This document shows, piece after piece, positions 33,745-42,534 of a stretch of DNA of 64,000 bases. Positions within the stretch are counted from its first letter, which is position 1; each line of letters begins with the position of its first letter. The notes below the pieces were generated by a model that worked only from the letters and a program-made list of their open reading frames with translations, did not search any database and was not told where the DNA came from. Position numbers and translations under genes: made by a program. Source of the DNA: Pseudorhodoferax sp. Leaf267 (GTDB lineage Bacteria > Pseudomonadota > Gammaproteobacteria > Burkholderiales > Burkholderiaceae_C); the NCBI RefSeq assembly GCF_001422405.1, contig NZ_LMMV01000001.1, forward strand, positions 63,275 through 127,274. Direction: 5' to 3'.

Positions 33745-34134
33745 GGTTCGACCTGCCGATGCCGGGCTGCTGCGGTGGGCGCGGCCCCGGCGTCACGCGA
33801 CTCTGGCGGTCGCATTGCGCACAACGCTTTCGTGTGGGTCTTCTTGGATGAAATGCGTGCGGGAAGTCTGCCACCGGCAGGCGCGGGGCCGGCCGGTGCG
33901 ATGGCATCTGTCGTGTTGCTGATTTGTTGCGCGGCCGACGTGCAGGGCGACATCCGCACGCACATGCCTGCGCCGGGTCGCGCCACGGGCTGATCGAAGC
34001 GGCCAATGCGAATCAGCGCTTCGGCCATGGGCCACCGCGCAGGCGCTGCCTAAACTTTCTGCCAGCGGCCGCCGGGCTGCGGGCGACCCGCTCGCCTGCG
34101 CCTGCGGACCCCGGAACACCCATCAGGAGCACAC
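33745..34134. other. Intergenic region before the catabolic operon
   Basis: 390 bases with no convincing gene. Short open frames on both strands lack ribosome-binding sites and family-like composition. A GC-rich hairpin (GCCACCGGCAGGC/GCCGGCCGGTGC, near 33870-33898) is the only clear structure. The promoter of the thiolase operon must lie here, but I cannot place it. AGGAG at 34123-34127 is the ribosome-binding site for ATG 34135. Confidence 0.5.
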
Positions 34135-35319
34135 ATGAAACGCAAAGTCTTCGTCGCCGGTGTCGGCATGATCCCGTTCGCCAAGCCCGGCAAGAGCGAC
34201 CCCTACCTGGTGATGGGCGAGCGCGCCGCCAAGCTGGCGCTGGAGGACGCGCGCGTGCCGTATTCCGAAGTGCAGCAGGCCTACGTGACCTACGTCTACG
34301 GCGACTCCACGGCCGGCCAGGCCGCCATCTACCGCGTGGGCCTCACGGGAGTCCCGGTGTTCAACCTCAACAACAACTGCTCCAGCGGCTCCAGCGGCCT
34401 GTATCTGGCGCGCCAGGCCGTGGAGAGCGGCATGGTCGAGTGCGCCATCGCACTGGGCTTCGAGCAGATGGTGCCGGGCGCGTTGAAGGGCGCCTACGAC
34501 GACCGGCCTTCGCCCATGGCGCGCTTCGCCGACGAGATGGCCTCCATCCAGGGCTACGACCCGGCCGCGCCGCGCGCCTCGCAGTTCTTCGGCGGCGCGG
34601 GCCGCGACTACATGAAGGAATACGGCATCCGCGCCGACACCTTCGGCCGCATCTCGGTCAAGGCGCGCCAGCATGCGGCGCGCAACCCGCTGGCCGTGTT
34701 CCGCGACACCGTGACGCTGGACGAGGTCATGGCCTCGCCCAAGGTCTTCGACCCGCTCACGCGGCTGCAGTGCTGCCCGCCCACCTGCGGCGCCGCCGCG
34801 GTCGTGCTGTGCTCGGAAGACTTCGCGCGCAAGCACGGCATCCAGATGCAGGTGGCGATCGCCGCGCAGGCCATGACGACCGACACACCCAGCACCTTCG
34901 AGGCACACGACATGCGCAAGGTGGTGGGCTACGACATGACGGCCGCCGCCGCGCGCCAGGTCTACGAGGCCGCCGGCATCGGCCCGGAGGATGTGGACGT
35001 GGTGGAGCTGCACGACTGTTTCACCGCCAACGAGCTCATCACCTACGAAGGCCTGGGCCTGACGCCTGAAGGCACGGCCGAGAAATTCATCCTGGACGGC
35101 GACAACACCTACGGCGGCCGCGTGGTCACCAACCCCTCGGGCGGCCTGCTGTCCAAGGGCCACCCGCTCGGCGCGACGGGCCTGGCGCAGTGCGCCGAGC
35201 TCACGTGGCAGCTGCGCGGCCAGGCCGACCAGCGCCAGGTCGAGGGTGCGCGGCTCGCGCTGCAGCACAACCTGGGCCTGGGCGGCGCCTGCGTCGTCAC
35301 GCTCTACGAACGCGTGTGA
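34135..35319 (+). CDS. Thiolase-like lipid-transfer protein (SCP-x type)
   Basis: 394 residues, with AGGAG before the ATG. The thiolase fold is clear: NLNNNCSSGSSGLYLARQAV carries the nucleophile Cys82, VDVVELHDCFTANELITYEG and GGLLSKGHPLGATGLAQCAE carry the His and second motif of the SCP-x/lipid-transfer subfamily. These enzymes cleave acyl-CoA thioesters or catalyse retro-aldol steps together with MaoC hydratases, as in sterol side-chain degradation. Followed by two MaoC genes at 10 and 13 bases, which supports a hydratase/lyase pairing. Substrate unknown. Confidence 0.88.
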   Translation: MKRKVFVAGVGMIPFAKPGKSDPYLVMGERAAKLALEDARVPYSEVQQAYVTYVYGDSTAGQAAIYRVGLTGVPVFNLNNNCSSGSSGLYLARQAVESGMVECAIALGFEQMVPGALKGAYDDRPSPMARFADEMASIQGYDPAAPRASQFFGGAGRDYMKEYGIRADTFGRISVKARQHAARNPLAVFRDTVTLDEVMASPKVFDPLTRLQCCPPTCGAAAVVLCSEDFARKHGIQMQVAIAAQAMTTDTPSTFEAHDMRKVVGYDMTAAAARQVYEAAGIGPEDVDVVELHDCFTANELITYEGLGLTPEGTAEKFILDGDNTYGGRVVTNPSGGLLSKGHPLGATGLAQCAELTWQLRGQADQRQVEGARLALQHNLGLGGACVVTLYERV

Positions 35320-35329
35320 GGGCGCAGCC

Positions 35330-35773
35330 ATGATCGACCGCAGCTACATCGGCCACCAGCTGCCTGCCTTCGACGTGCCTGTCGAAGCCGGCCGCCTGCG
35401 CTTCTTCGCCAAGGCCACGGGCCAGACCGACCCGCTCTACACCGACGAGGCCGCGGCCCGCGCGGCGGGCCACCCGGGCCTGCTGGCGCCGCCCACCTTC
35501 CTGTTCTGCCTGGAGATGGAATCGCCCGACCCGGCCGCCATCCGCAACCTGCTGAACATGGACTACCGCCGCCTGCTGCACGGCGAGCAGCAGTTCACCT
35601 ACCACGCGCCCGTGCACGCCGGCGACACGCTGCGCTTCACGCAGCGCATCGAGGACATCTACGACAAGAAGGGCGGCGCGCTGGAATTCGTCGTGCGCCG
35701 CACGCACGTGCAGAACCAGCACGGCACGCCCGTGGCCGAGCTGCGCTGCGTGTCCGTGCTGCGCAACGGCTGA
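35330..35773 (+). CDS. MaoC-like N-terminal (FAS1-type) dehydratase domain protein
   Basis: 147 residues starting MIDRSYIGHQLPAFDVPVEA. LRFFAKATGQTDPLYTDEAA and the hotdog strands (EQQFTYHAPVHAGDTLRFTQ, ALEFVVRRTHVQN) match the non-catalytic MaoC-N half-domain that pairs with a catalytic MaoC partner. The hydratase motif D-x4-H is degenerate (QTDPLY), consistent with a structural half. Together with the next gene it should make a heteromeric enoyl-CoA hydratase. Confidence 0.82.
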   Translation: MIDRSYIGHQLPAFDVPVEAGRLRFFAKATGQTDPLYTDEAAARAAGHPGLLAPPTFLFCLEMESPDPAAIRNLLNMDYRRLLHGEQQFTYHAPVHAGDTLRFTQRIEDIYDKKGGALEFVVRRTHVQNQHGTPVAELRCVSVLRNG

Positions 35774-35786
35774 AGGAGACAGGACC

Positions 35787-36209
35787 ATGAGCACCCATCT
35801 GAAGTTCGACGACGTGCAGGTCGGCGACGCGCTGCCGGCCTTCGAGACCGAGCCCGTCTCGCGCCTCACGCTGGCGCTGTACTGCGGCGCCTCGGGCGAC
35901 CACAACCCGATCCACGTGGACACCGACTTCGCGCGCAGCGCAGGCCAGGCCGACGTGTTTGCGCACGGCATGTTGTCCATGGCCTGGCTGGGCCGGCTGC
36001 TGACCAACTGGGTGCCGCCCTCGGCGCTGCGCAACTACGGCGTGCGCTTCGCGGCCATCACGCATGTGGGCGACCGCGTGCGCTGCCAGGGCCGCGTGGT
36101 CGAGAAGTTCGAGGCCGACGGCGAGCGCCGCGTGCGGCTTGAGCTGTCGACCGTGAACCAGGACGGGCAAGTGAAGCTGAGCGGCGACGCCGTGGTCGCG
36201 CTGCCCTGA
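35787..36209 (+). CDS. MaoC-family enoyl-CoA hydratase subunit
   Basis: 140 residues. The catalytic R-hydratase motif is intact: YCGASGDHNPIHVDTDFARS with Asp38 and His43, followed by DVFAHGMLSMAWLGRLLTNW. It should hydrate an enoyl-CoA using this Asp/His pair. It is 13 bases after the partner gene and 87 bases before the Bug gene. The pair-plus-thiolase order recalls ChsH1-ChsH2-Ltp2 systems of steroid catabolism; whether the substrate is a steroid is not shown here. Confidence 0.87.
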   Translation: MSTHLKFDDVQVGDALPAFETEPVSRLTLALYCGASGDHNPIHVDTDFARSAGQADVFAHGMLSMAWLGRLLTNWVPPSALRNYGVRFAAITHVGDRVRCQGRVVEKFEADGERRVRLELSTVNQDGQVKLSGDAVVALP

Positions 36210-36296
36210 TCCATGGCGCGGCCGCACCGCGCCGCGCCGCTCGTTTTCGTTCCAGCCACAGCAAGGCCGCCCGAGCGCGGCCACCAGGAGACTCTG

Positions 36297-37277
36297 ATGA
36301 ACGCCACCACCACCACCCGCCGTGAAGCCTTGCGCCGCGGTGCCCTGGCCCTCGTCGCCGCCGGCCTGCCGCTGGGCGCGCGCGCGCAGGAATTCCCGAC
36401 CAAGCCCATCACCGTGATCCTGCCGTTCCCGCCCGGCGGCATGATGGACGCCGTGGTGCGCGCGCTGACCGATGCCGCGTCGCAGGAGATCGGCCAGCCC
36501 TTCGTGATCATGCACCGCGCCGGCGCGGGCGGTGTCACCGGCACGGCCAGCCTCACCACCATGGGCGATGCCGACGGCTACACGCTGGGCATCATGCACA
36601 ACACCGTGATCCGCCAGCCGCACATGCTCAAGACGGCCTGGGACCCGCGCACCGACTTCAGCTACGTGCAGGGCATGGCGGGCCTGGCCACCGGCATCGT
36701 GGTCGCAGCCGACGCGCCCTGGAAGACGCTGGCCGACCTGATCGCCGATGCCAAGGCGCGGCCCGGCCAGCTGAGCTGGGGCAACACGGGCAGCAACAGC
36801 GCCAACCGCATCTACGGCGAACGGCTGGCGCGCGCGGCCGGTGTGAAGTTCAACTTCGTGCCGTACAAGGGCGGCGCGGAGCAGTTCACCGCGCTGATCG
36901 GCCACCACCTCGACGTGTCGGGCGACCCGGGCTTCGGCGCGATGGCCATCGGCGGCAAGGTGCGCGTGCTGGCCACGTTCACCGAAAAGCGCCTGGCCCG
37001 CTGGCCGCAGGTGCCCACGGTCAAGGAGTCGGGCTACGACCTGGTCGTGCAGTCGCCGCTGGGGTTCGTGGCGCCGAAGAACCTGGACCCCAAGGTCTCG
37101 GCCCGCCTGCAGGCCGCGCTGCGCAAGGGAATGGACAGCCCGGCCTACCAGCGCCTGGTGGCCGACTTCGACCTGGCCCCCTGGCCCGTGGACGGCGCGG
37201 CCTACCAGGCCTACGCCCAGGCGCAGTACGTGCGCGAAAAGCAGATGCTCGACGAGATTGGATTCAAGCCGGAATGA
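36297..37277 (+). CDS. Bug/TctC-family periplasmic solute-binding protein
   Basis: 326 residues. A twin-arginine-like or Sec signal (TTTRREALRRGALALVAAGL ... ARAQ) is followed by the Bug signature FPTKPITVILPFPPGGMMDA and GYTLGIMHN. These proteins bind carboxylates, often aromatic or dicarboxylic, in tripartite tricarboxylate transport or in signalling. No TctA/TctB membrane genes are nearby, which is usual for orphan Bug genes. It probably captures the substrate of the surrounding pathway. GGAG precedes the ATG. Confidence 0.9.
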   Translation: MNATTTTRREALRRGALALVAAGLPLGARAQEFPTKPITVILPFPPGGMMDAVVRALTDAASQEIGQPFVIMHRAGAGGVTGTASLTTMGDADGYTLGIMHNTVIRQPHMLKTAWDPRTDFSYVQGMAGLATGIVVAADAPWKTLADLIADAKARPGQLSWGNTGSNSANRIYGERLARAAGVKFNFVPYKGGAEQFTALIGHHLDVSGDPGFGAMAIGGKVRVLATFTEKRLARWPQVPTVKESGYDLVVQSPLGFVAPKNLDPKVSARLQAALRKGMDSPAYQRLVADFDLAPWPVDGAAYQAYAQAQYVREKQMLDEIGFKPE

Positions 37278-37711
37278 ACGCGCCCATGGACAACACCCTC
37301 CTGGCCCGCCCCGTGGCCGGCCGCGCGCGCCACGTGCCCTTCATGGCGCTGCTGGACGCGCAATGCACCTCGGCCGACGATGGCGTGGCCACGGTGGAAC
37401 TGGCGCTGCGCCCCGAGCTGTGCAACAACCACGGCAGCGGCCACGGCGGCGTGGTCATGAGCCTGCTGGACAGCGCCATGGCCCATGCCGCGCTGAGCCG
37501 CATCGCCTACGCACGCGAGGTCGTGACCATCGACATGCACATCGGCTTCATGCGGCCCGTGTCGGGCCACCTAGTGGCCACCGGGCGCACCACGGGCGGC
37601 GGCAAGTCCGTGTGCTTCTGCGAAGCCGAGATCGTGGACGGCACGGGCGTCGTGGTCGCCAAGGCCATGGGCACCTTCCGCTACCGCGCACCGGCCGACG
37701 CATCGGCCTGA
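37274..37711 (+). CDS. PaaI-type hotdog thioesterase, first
   Basis: 145 residues. LCNNHGSGHGGVVMSLLDSA is the PaaI/YbgC-like active segment (HGGVVMSLLD), followed by VVTIDMHIGFMRPVSGHLVA and CFCEAEIVDGTGVVVAKAMG. It should hydrolyse aryl- or acyl-CoA and recycle trapped CoA in the pathway. Its ATG overlaps the Bug stop. A second, only distantly similar thioesterase follows the ligase. Confidence 0.87.
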   Translation: MNAPMDNTLLARPVAGRARHVPFMALLDAQCTSADDGVATVELALRPELCNNHGSGHGGVVMSLLDSAMAHAALSRIAYAREVVTIDMHIGFMRPVSGHLVATGRTTGGGKSVCFCEAEIVDGTGVVVAKAMGTFRYRAPADASA

Positions 37712-37727
37712 ACCTGACGGAGACACC

Positions 37728-39245
37728 ATGTACCTGACCCAGGGCCTGCACCGCGCCGTGCAACGCCACCCCCACAAGACCGCGCTGCGCCACCTGGGCG
37801 CGGACGGCCAACGCGCGCTGACCTTCGCCGAACTGCAGGCCACCGTGGCCCGCCATGCCGCCGCGTTGCAGGCGCGCGGCGTGCAGGCCGGCGACCGCGT
37901 GGCGCTGCTGGCACCCAACAACGACCAGCTCATCGTGCTGCTGTGGGCCTGCTGGTGGCTGGGGGCCGTGGCCAGCCCGCTGAACACGCGCTGGAGCCTG
38001 GCCGAGCTGCGCCATGCCCTGGCCGACTCGGGCGCCAGGCTGCTGGTGGCCGACGCCGAACTGGCCGGCGCGCTGCCGGGGCTGGACGCGCTGCTGCCCA
38101 CGCTGCACTGCGACGCCTTGGCCGCCGAAGCCGCCGCGCTGGCGCCGCTGCCCGACAGCCGCACCGGTGGCGACGCGCTGGCCGCGCTGCTGTACACGGG
38201 CGGCACGACGGGCCGGTCCAAGGGCGTGATGCTGTCGCATGCGAACTTCTGGGCCGCCTCGATGACGCGCGCGGCAGAGCTGCCGAACGACCCGAATGGT
38301 GTCTCGCTGCTGGTGGCGCCGCTGTTCCATGTGGCCGGGCTGGGCCGCCTGGTCGGCCAGTCGCTGGTCGGCGGCGCCTGCATCACGATGCCGAACTTCC
38401 GGCCCGACCTGGTCGCCAGCGCCATCGCGCAGCACGGCATCACCGACACCATCATGGTGCCCAGCATGCTGCAGGCGCTGCTGGACATGCCGGGCTTCGA
38501 CGCCACGCGCGTGCAGTCGCTCAACCGCATCGCGTTCGGCGCCGCGCCCATGCCACCGGACCTGCTGGACCGCGCCCTGCAGACCTGGCCGCAGGCCGAG
38601 TTCTTCCAGGCCTACGGCATGACCGAGACGGCGGGCGCGGCCTGCATCAACCCACCTGCCAACCACCGCGGCGCCGCGCGCGACAGCGACCGCTGGCGCT
38701 CGGTGGGCCGGCCCGGCCTGGGCGCGGAGATCCGCGTCGTCGACGAGTCCGGCCACGAGCTGCCGCGCGGCACCGTGGGCGAGATCGTGATCCGCGGCCC
38801 CATGGTCACCAGCGGCTACTGGAACCTGCCCGAGGCCACGGCCCAGGCGATGCAGGGCGGCTGGCTGCGCACGGGCGACGGCGCGCGCATGGACGAGGAG
38901 GGCTACCTCTTCATCGCCGACCGGCTCAAGGACATGATCATCTCGGGCGGCGAGAACGTGTATTCGGCCGAGGTCGAGGCCGCGCTGCGCAGCCATCCGG
39001 CCGTGATGGACGCGGCCGTGATCGGCGTGCCCGACGCGCGCTGGGGCGAGGCCGTGCACGCTGTCATCGTCGTGCGGCCGGGTGCTGCGGCGGCCGAGCC
39101 ACTGGACACGGAGCTCAAGGCCTGGTGCCGCCAGTCGCTGGCGGGTTACAAGATCCCGCGCAGCATCAGCTTCACGCCCGCCCTGCCGATGAGCGCGGCC
39201 GGCAAGGTGCTCAAGACCACGCTGCGCGCGGCGCACGCGGCATGA
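37728..39245 (+). CDS. Acyl-CoA synthetase (AMP-forming ligase)
   Basis: 505 residues. Adenylation motifs: LLYTGGTTGRSKGVMLSHAN (about 154-173), AYGMTETAGAACINP, GWLRTGDGARMDEEGYLFIA and DRLKDMIISGGENVYSAEVE; the catalytic Lys is in SAAGKVLKTTLR near the C-terminus. It activates a carboxylic acid as its CoA thioester, the entry step of the operon's pathway. Similar to medium-chain or aromatic acid ligases; substrate not predictable. Overlaps the next thioesterase gene by four bases. Confidence 0.9.
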   Translation: MYLTQGLHRAVQRHPHKTALRHLGADGQRALTFAELQATVARHAAALQARGVQAGDRVALLAPNNDQLIVLLWACWWLGAVASPLNTRWSLAELRHALADSGARLLVADAELAGALPGLDALLPTLHCDALAAEAAALAPLPDSRTGGDALAALLYTGGTTGRSKGVMLSHANFWAASMTRAAELPNDPNGVSLLVAPLFHVAGLGRLVGQSLVGGACITMPNFRPDLVASAIAQHGITDTIMVPSMLQALLDMPGFDATRVQSLNRIAFGAAPMPPDLLDRALQTWPQAEFFQAYGMTETAGAACINPPANHRGAARDSDRWRSVGRPGLGAEIRVVDESGHELPRGTVGEIVIRGPMVTSGYWNLPEATAQAMQGGWLRTGDGARMDEEGYLFIADRLKDMIISGGENVYSAEVEAALRSHPAVMDAAVIGVPDARWGEAVHAVIVVRPGAAAAEPLDTELKAWCRQSLAGYKIPRSISFTPALPMSAAGKVLKTTLRAAHAA

Positions 39246-39682
39246 CGTCGGACACGCAGGCCGACAGCGACGCGCAGGCCGAGGCGCGGCGCAACGCCTA
39301 CGCCCGCGTGCCGTTCACACGCATGCTGGGCGTGCAGCGCGAGTTCTCGCACGGCGGCCAGGCGCGCCTGGTGATCGAGGCGCGGCCCGAGCTGCAGAAC
39401 GTGATCGGCGCGGTGCATGGCGGCGTGATCCTGACCATGCTGGACGTGGCGATGGCCAGTGCGGCCGTGTCGCTGGTGGACTTCACCAAGACGGCCGTCA
39501 CGCTGAACATGAACAGCAGCTTCCTGCGGCCCGGCCTGGGCCGCGTCGTGGTCGACGGCCAGGCGCTGGAGGTGAACGATGGCGTGGTCTCGTGCGCCGC
39601 GCAAGCGCTTGACGCGCAGGGCGAGCTGGTCGCCAGCGCGCTGGGCTCGTTTCGCTACCTGCCGCTGCCGGCCGCGCCCTGA
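39242..39682 (+). CDS. PaaI-type hotdog thioesterase, second
   Basis: 146 residues. NVIGAVHGGVILTMLDVAMA is the active-site helix (HGGVILTMLD), followed by TAVTLNMNSSFLRPGLGRVV and a terminal ALGSFRYLP also seen in the first thioesterase (MGTFRYRAP). Likely releases CoA from pathway dead-end esters. It is coupled to the ligase through an ATGA overlap. Two thioesterases in one operon suggests two different acyl-CoAs are trimmed. Confidence 0.87.
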   Translation: MTSDTQADSDAQAEARRNAYARVPFTRMLGVQREFSHGGQARLVIEARPELQNVIGAVHGGVILTMLDVAMASAAVSLVDFTKTAVTLNMNSSFLRPGLGRVVVDGQALEVNDGVVSCAAQALDAQGELVASALGSFRYLPLPAAP

Positions 39683-39717
39683 CGCGGCCATCCGATTCAT
39701 TCCAAGGAGACGACACC

Positions 39718-40671
39718 ATGAGCCTGCCCCCCATCTTCGACAAGCTGCGCCTGCCCATCGTGGCCGCGCCGCTGTTCATCATCAGCGTGCCGCGCCTGGT
39801 GATTGCGCAGTGCAAGGCCGGCATCGTCGGCTCGATGCCGGCGCTGAATGCGCGCCCGGCCTCGCTGCTCGACGAGTGGCTGGCCGAGATCACCGAGGCC
39901 CTGGCCGCGCACGACCGGGCCCACCCCGAGTCGCCGGCCGCGCCGTTCGCAATCAACCAGATCGTGCACAAGAGCAACGACCGGCTGGACGATGACATGG
40001 CCATGTGCGCCAAGTACAAGGTGCCGCTCATCATCACCTCGCTGGGCGCGCGCGAGGAGATCAACCAGGCCGCGCACGCCTGGGGCGGCATCGTGCTGCA
40101 CGACGTGATCAACAACCGCTTCGCGCACAAGGCGGTGGAGAAGGGCGCGGACGGCCTGGTGGCCGTGGCGGCCGGTGCCGGCGGCCATGCGGGCGTGAAG
40201 AGCCCGTTCGCATTGATCCAGGAAATTCGCGCCTGGTTCGACGGGCCGCTGGCGCTGTCGGGCTCGATCGCCAGCGGCGGCGCGGTGCTGGCCGCGCAGG
40301 CCATGGGCGCCGACCTGGCCTACATCGGCTCGGCCTTCATCGCCACCGAAGAGGCGCGCGCCGACGAGGCCTACAAGCGCATGATCGTGGAGAGCGACAG
40401 CGACGACATCGTCTACTCGAACCTGTTCACGGGCGTGCACGGCAACTACCTCAAGCCGTCCATCGTCAAGGCCGGCCTGGACCCGGACAACCTGGAGCAG
40501 AGCGACCCGAGCAAGATGAACTTCGGCAGCACGCGCAAGCCGTGGAAGGACATCTGGGGCTGCGGCCAGGGCATCGGCAACGTGCAGGCGATCGAGCCCG
40601 TGGGCACGCGCATCGAGCGCATGGCGCGCGAGTACGTGCTGGCGCGGGAGCGGATTCCGCTGGCGGCGTAG
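39718..40671 (+). CDS. Nitronate monooxygenase (2-nitropropane dioxygenase family)
   Basis: 317 residues. FMN TIM-barrel protein: LRLPIVAAPLFIISVPRLV at the start, VAVAAGAGGHAG with the catalytic-position His157, LALSGSIASGGAVLAAQAMG phosphate-binding region and GADLAYIGSAFIATEEA. Family members oxidise alkyl nitronates, but many act as enoyl-CoA reductases, which would fit this CoA operon better. GGAGACGACACC before the ATG. Convergent with the next Bug gene. Confidence 0.88.
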   Translation: MSLPPIFDKLRLPIVAAPLFIISVPRLVIAQCKAGIVGSMPALNARPASLLDEWLAEITEALAAHDRAHPESPAAPFAINQIVHKSNDRLDDDMAMCAKYKVPLIITSLGAREEINQAAHAWGGIVLHDVINNRFAHKAVEKGADGLVAVAAGAGGHAGVKSPFALIQEIRAWFDGPLALSGSIASGGAVLAAQAMGADLAYIGSAFIATEEARADEAYKRMIVESDSDDIVYSNLFTGVHGNYLKPSIVKAGLDPDNLEQSDPSKMNFGSTRKPWKDIWGCGQGIGNVQAIEPVGTRIERMAREYVLARERIPLAA

Positions 40672-40710
40672 GCCAGGGCGCAGCGCGCAGCGGCTGCTGC
40701 GCCCTGCGCT

Positions 40711-41697
40711 TCAATCCAGCCGGATGTTCAGGTCGCGGATCATCCTGGCGTACATCGGCGCGTCATTGCGCACGACCTCGGTGAACGATTCGGCTGCGCT
40801 GCCCACGGGCACGGCGCGCATGGCCTCCACACGGGCGCGCACTTCGGGCAGGTGCATGGCCTGCTGGATCTCGCGGGACAGGCGCTGCACGATGGGCGCC
40901 GGCACGCCCGCGGGCAGGAAGGCACCGAACCAGCCGAACCAGTCGAAGCCCGCGTAGCCCTGTTCGGCCATGGTCGGCACCTCGGGCGCGAAGCCCAGCC
41001 GCTCCTTGCCGGTGGCGGCCAGCGCGCGCAGCTTGCCGGACGTGATGAAGGGCGCCGACGTGCCGGTGTCCAGGAAGGCCACGCTGAGCTGCCCGGCCAG
41101 CAGGTCGTTCACGACCGGCATCGCGCCCTTGTAGGGCACGTGCGTCAAGTCCAGCGCCGCCGTCTTGTTCAGTTGCGCGCCGAGGATGTGCGAGGTGGTG
41201 CCCGCGCCGTAGCTGCCGTAGCCATGGCGGCCGGGCTGCGACTTCACGAGCGCGACGAACTCGGCCACGTCCTTCACCGCGAGCCTGGAGGACACCACCA
41301 TCACGCTGGCTGCCGTGGCTAGCAGCGACACGGGCTGGAAGTCCTTGACCGGGTCGTACGGCATGCTGGGCATCAGGCTCGCGTTCTGCACCAGGCCCGT
41401 GATGGTGACCATCAGGGTGTAGCCGTCGGGTGCGGCCTTGGCCACCACGTCGCTGCCGAGCAGGCCGCTGGCGCCGGGCCGGTTCTCCACGACCACGGGC
41501 TGGCCCAGCTTGTCCTGCAGGTGCAGCGCGATCAGCCGCGCCAGCACGTCGGTCGTGCCGCCGGGCGTGTAGGGCACGACGATGCGCAAGGGGCGCGTGG
41601 GGTAGGCCTGGGCCCGCGCGGGCCAGTGCGCGGCGGCCAGCAGGCCGGCGCCGGTGGCGAGCAGCGCGCGCCGGGTGGTCGTGGCGGGGGTGGTCAT
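40711..41697 (-). CDS. Bug/TctC-family periplasmic solute-binding protein
   Basis: 328 residues. Signal peptide MTTPATTTRRALLATGAGLL ... ARAQ, then YPTRPLRIVVPYTPGGTTDV and GYTLMVTITG as in other Bug proteins; GGAGACACC precedes ATG 41697. It is divergent from the isomerase/CaiB pair and convergent with the nitronate monooxygenase gene. An orphan binding protein, presumably for a carboxylate related to the adjacent enzymes. Confidence 0.9.
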   Translation of the reverse strand: MTTPATTTRRALLATGAGLLAAAHWPARAQAYPTRPLRIVVPYTPGGTTDVLARLIALHLQDKLGQPVVVENRPGASGLLGSDVVAKAAPDGYTLMVTITGLVQNASLMPSMPYDPVKDFQPVSLLATAASVMVVSSRLAVKDVAEFVALVKSQPGRHGYGSYGAGTTSHILGAQLNKTAALDLTHVPYKGAMPVVNDLLAGQLSVAFLDTGTSAPFITSGKLRALAATGKERLGFAPEVPTMAEQGYAGFDWFGWFGAFLPAGVPAPIVQRLSREIQQAMHLPEVRARVEAMRAVPVGSAAESFTEVVRNDAPMYARMIRDLNIRLD

Positions 41698-41926
41698 GGT
41701 GTCTCCGTTCTTGAAAGTTCGGCGCAGTGTGGCGACGCCCAGCATGCGCAGCAATGGCCATTGCGTTCAGCCGATTGGCCGAAACGTTCATGCGCAGCGT
41801 TGCGAGCGTTTGTCACTTTGGGTCAACGGCTTTGGGCGCTGCAGTCATTGCGGCTGGGCACGTGCATCGGCATGCTGCGGGCACAACAGGCCGGTGGCAT
41901 GCGCCGGCCTCAACCGGGAGACGACC

Positions 41927-42534
41927 GTGCCCACGGACCTGCATTTCTATTTCGACTTCATCTCGCCTGCGGCTACTTCGCGGCCGAGCGCATCGAGGAC
42001 ATCGCCGCGCGCCATGGCCGCGCGCTGCACTGGCATGCGTTCCACATGCGCGCGGTGATGAAGGACCATCTGGGCCAGGACAAGGCCATGGCCGACGTGC
42101 CGCTCAAAGGCCCCTACGTGCGCAACGACGTGCACCGCTCGGCCCGTGCATTGGCGTTGCCTTACGCGCCAGCGCCCACGGCAGGCTTTTCCAGCGTGAC
42201 GGCCAGCCGCATGTTCTGGTGGCTGCAGGCCGAGCAGCCCGCCGTGGCCGGGCCGTTCGCCAAGGAGGTGTTCCGCGCGCACCATGCCCGTACCGACTCG
42301 CCCAACACCGTGGACCAGTGCGTGGCGCTGGCCGCGTCGGTCGGCGCCGACGTGGCGGGCCTGGCCGAGGCGGCGCAGGGCGAGGCCGCACGCCAGGCAC
42401 TGCGCGACGCCACGCAGGCGGCCGTGCAGGCCGGCGTGTGGGGCACGCCGACGGTGCGCATCGGCGAAGAACTGTTCTGGGGCTCGGACCGGTTGCCCAT
42501 GGTCGACGAATGGCTGCGCAAGGGAGGCTGGTGA
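41927..42534 (+). pseudogene. 2-hydroxychromene-2-carboxylate isomerase (DsbA-like), frameshifted
   Basis: GTG 41927 (after GGGAGACGACC) opens VPTDLHFYFDFISP, the exact start of HCCA isomerases. At 41966-41968 one base is missing relative to the expected ISP-[YC]-GYFAAERIED, and the rest continues in another frame: GYFAAERIEDIAARHGRALH to WGTPTVRIGEELFWGSDRLP, ending at 42534. Restoring one base would give about 202 residues, the usual length, with the glutathione-dependent DsbA-like fold. It acts in naphthalene-type pathways or as a general isomerase. Either a real inactivation or a sequencing slip. The stop overlaps the CaiB start. Confidence 0.8.

Noticed and set aside
33741-34028. A 95-codon minus-strand frame upstream of the small hypothetical gene
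   Set aside because: No ribosome-binding site, no family-like pattern, and composition typical of GC-rich non-coding DNA.
41815-41831. TGTCACTTTGGGTCAACG as another TGACTTT element
   Set aside because: It matches the core only partly, lies outside the T6SS region and has no consistent distance to a start codon.
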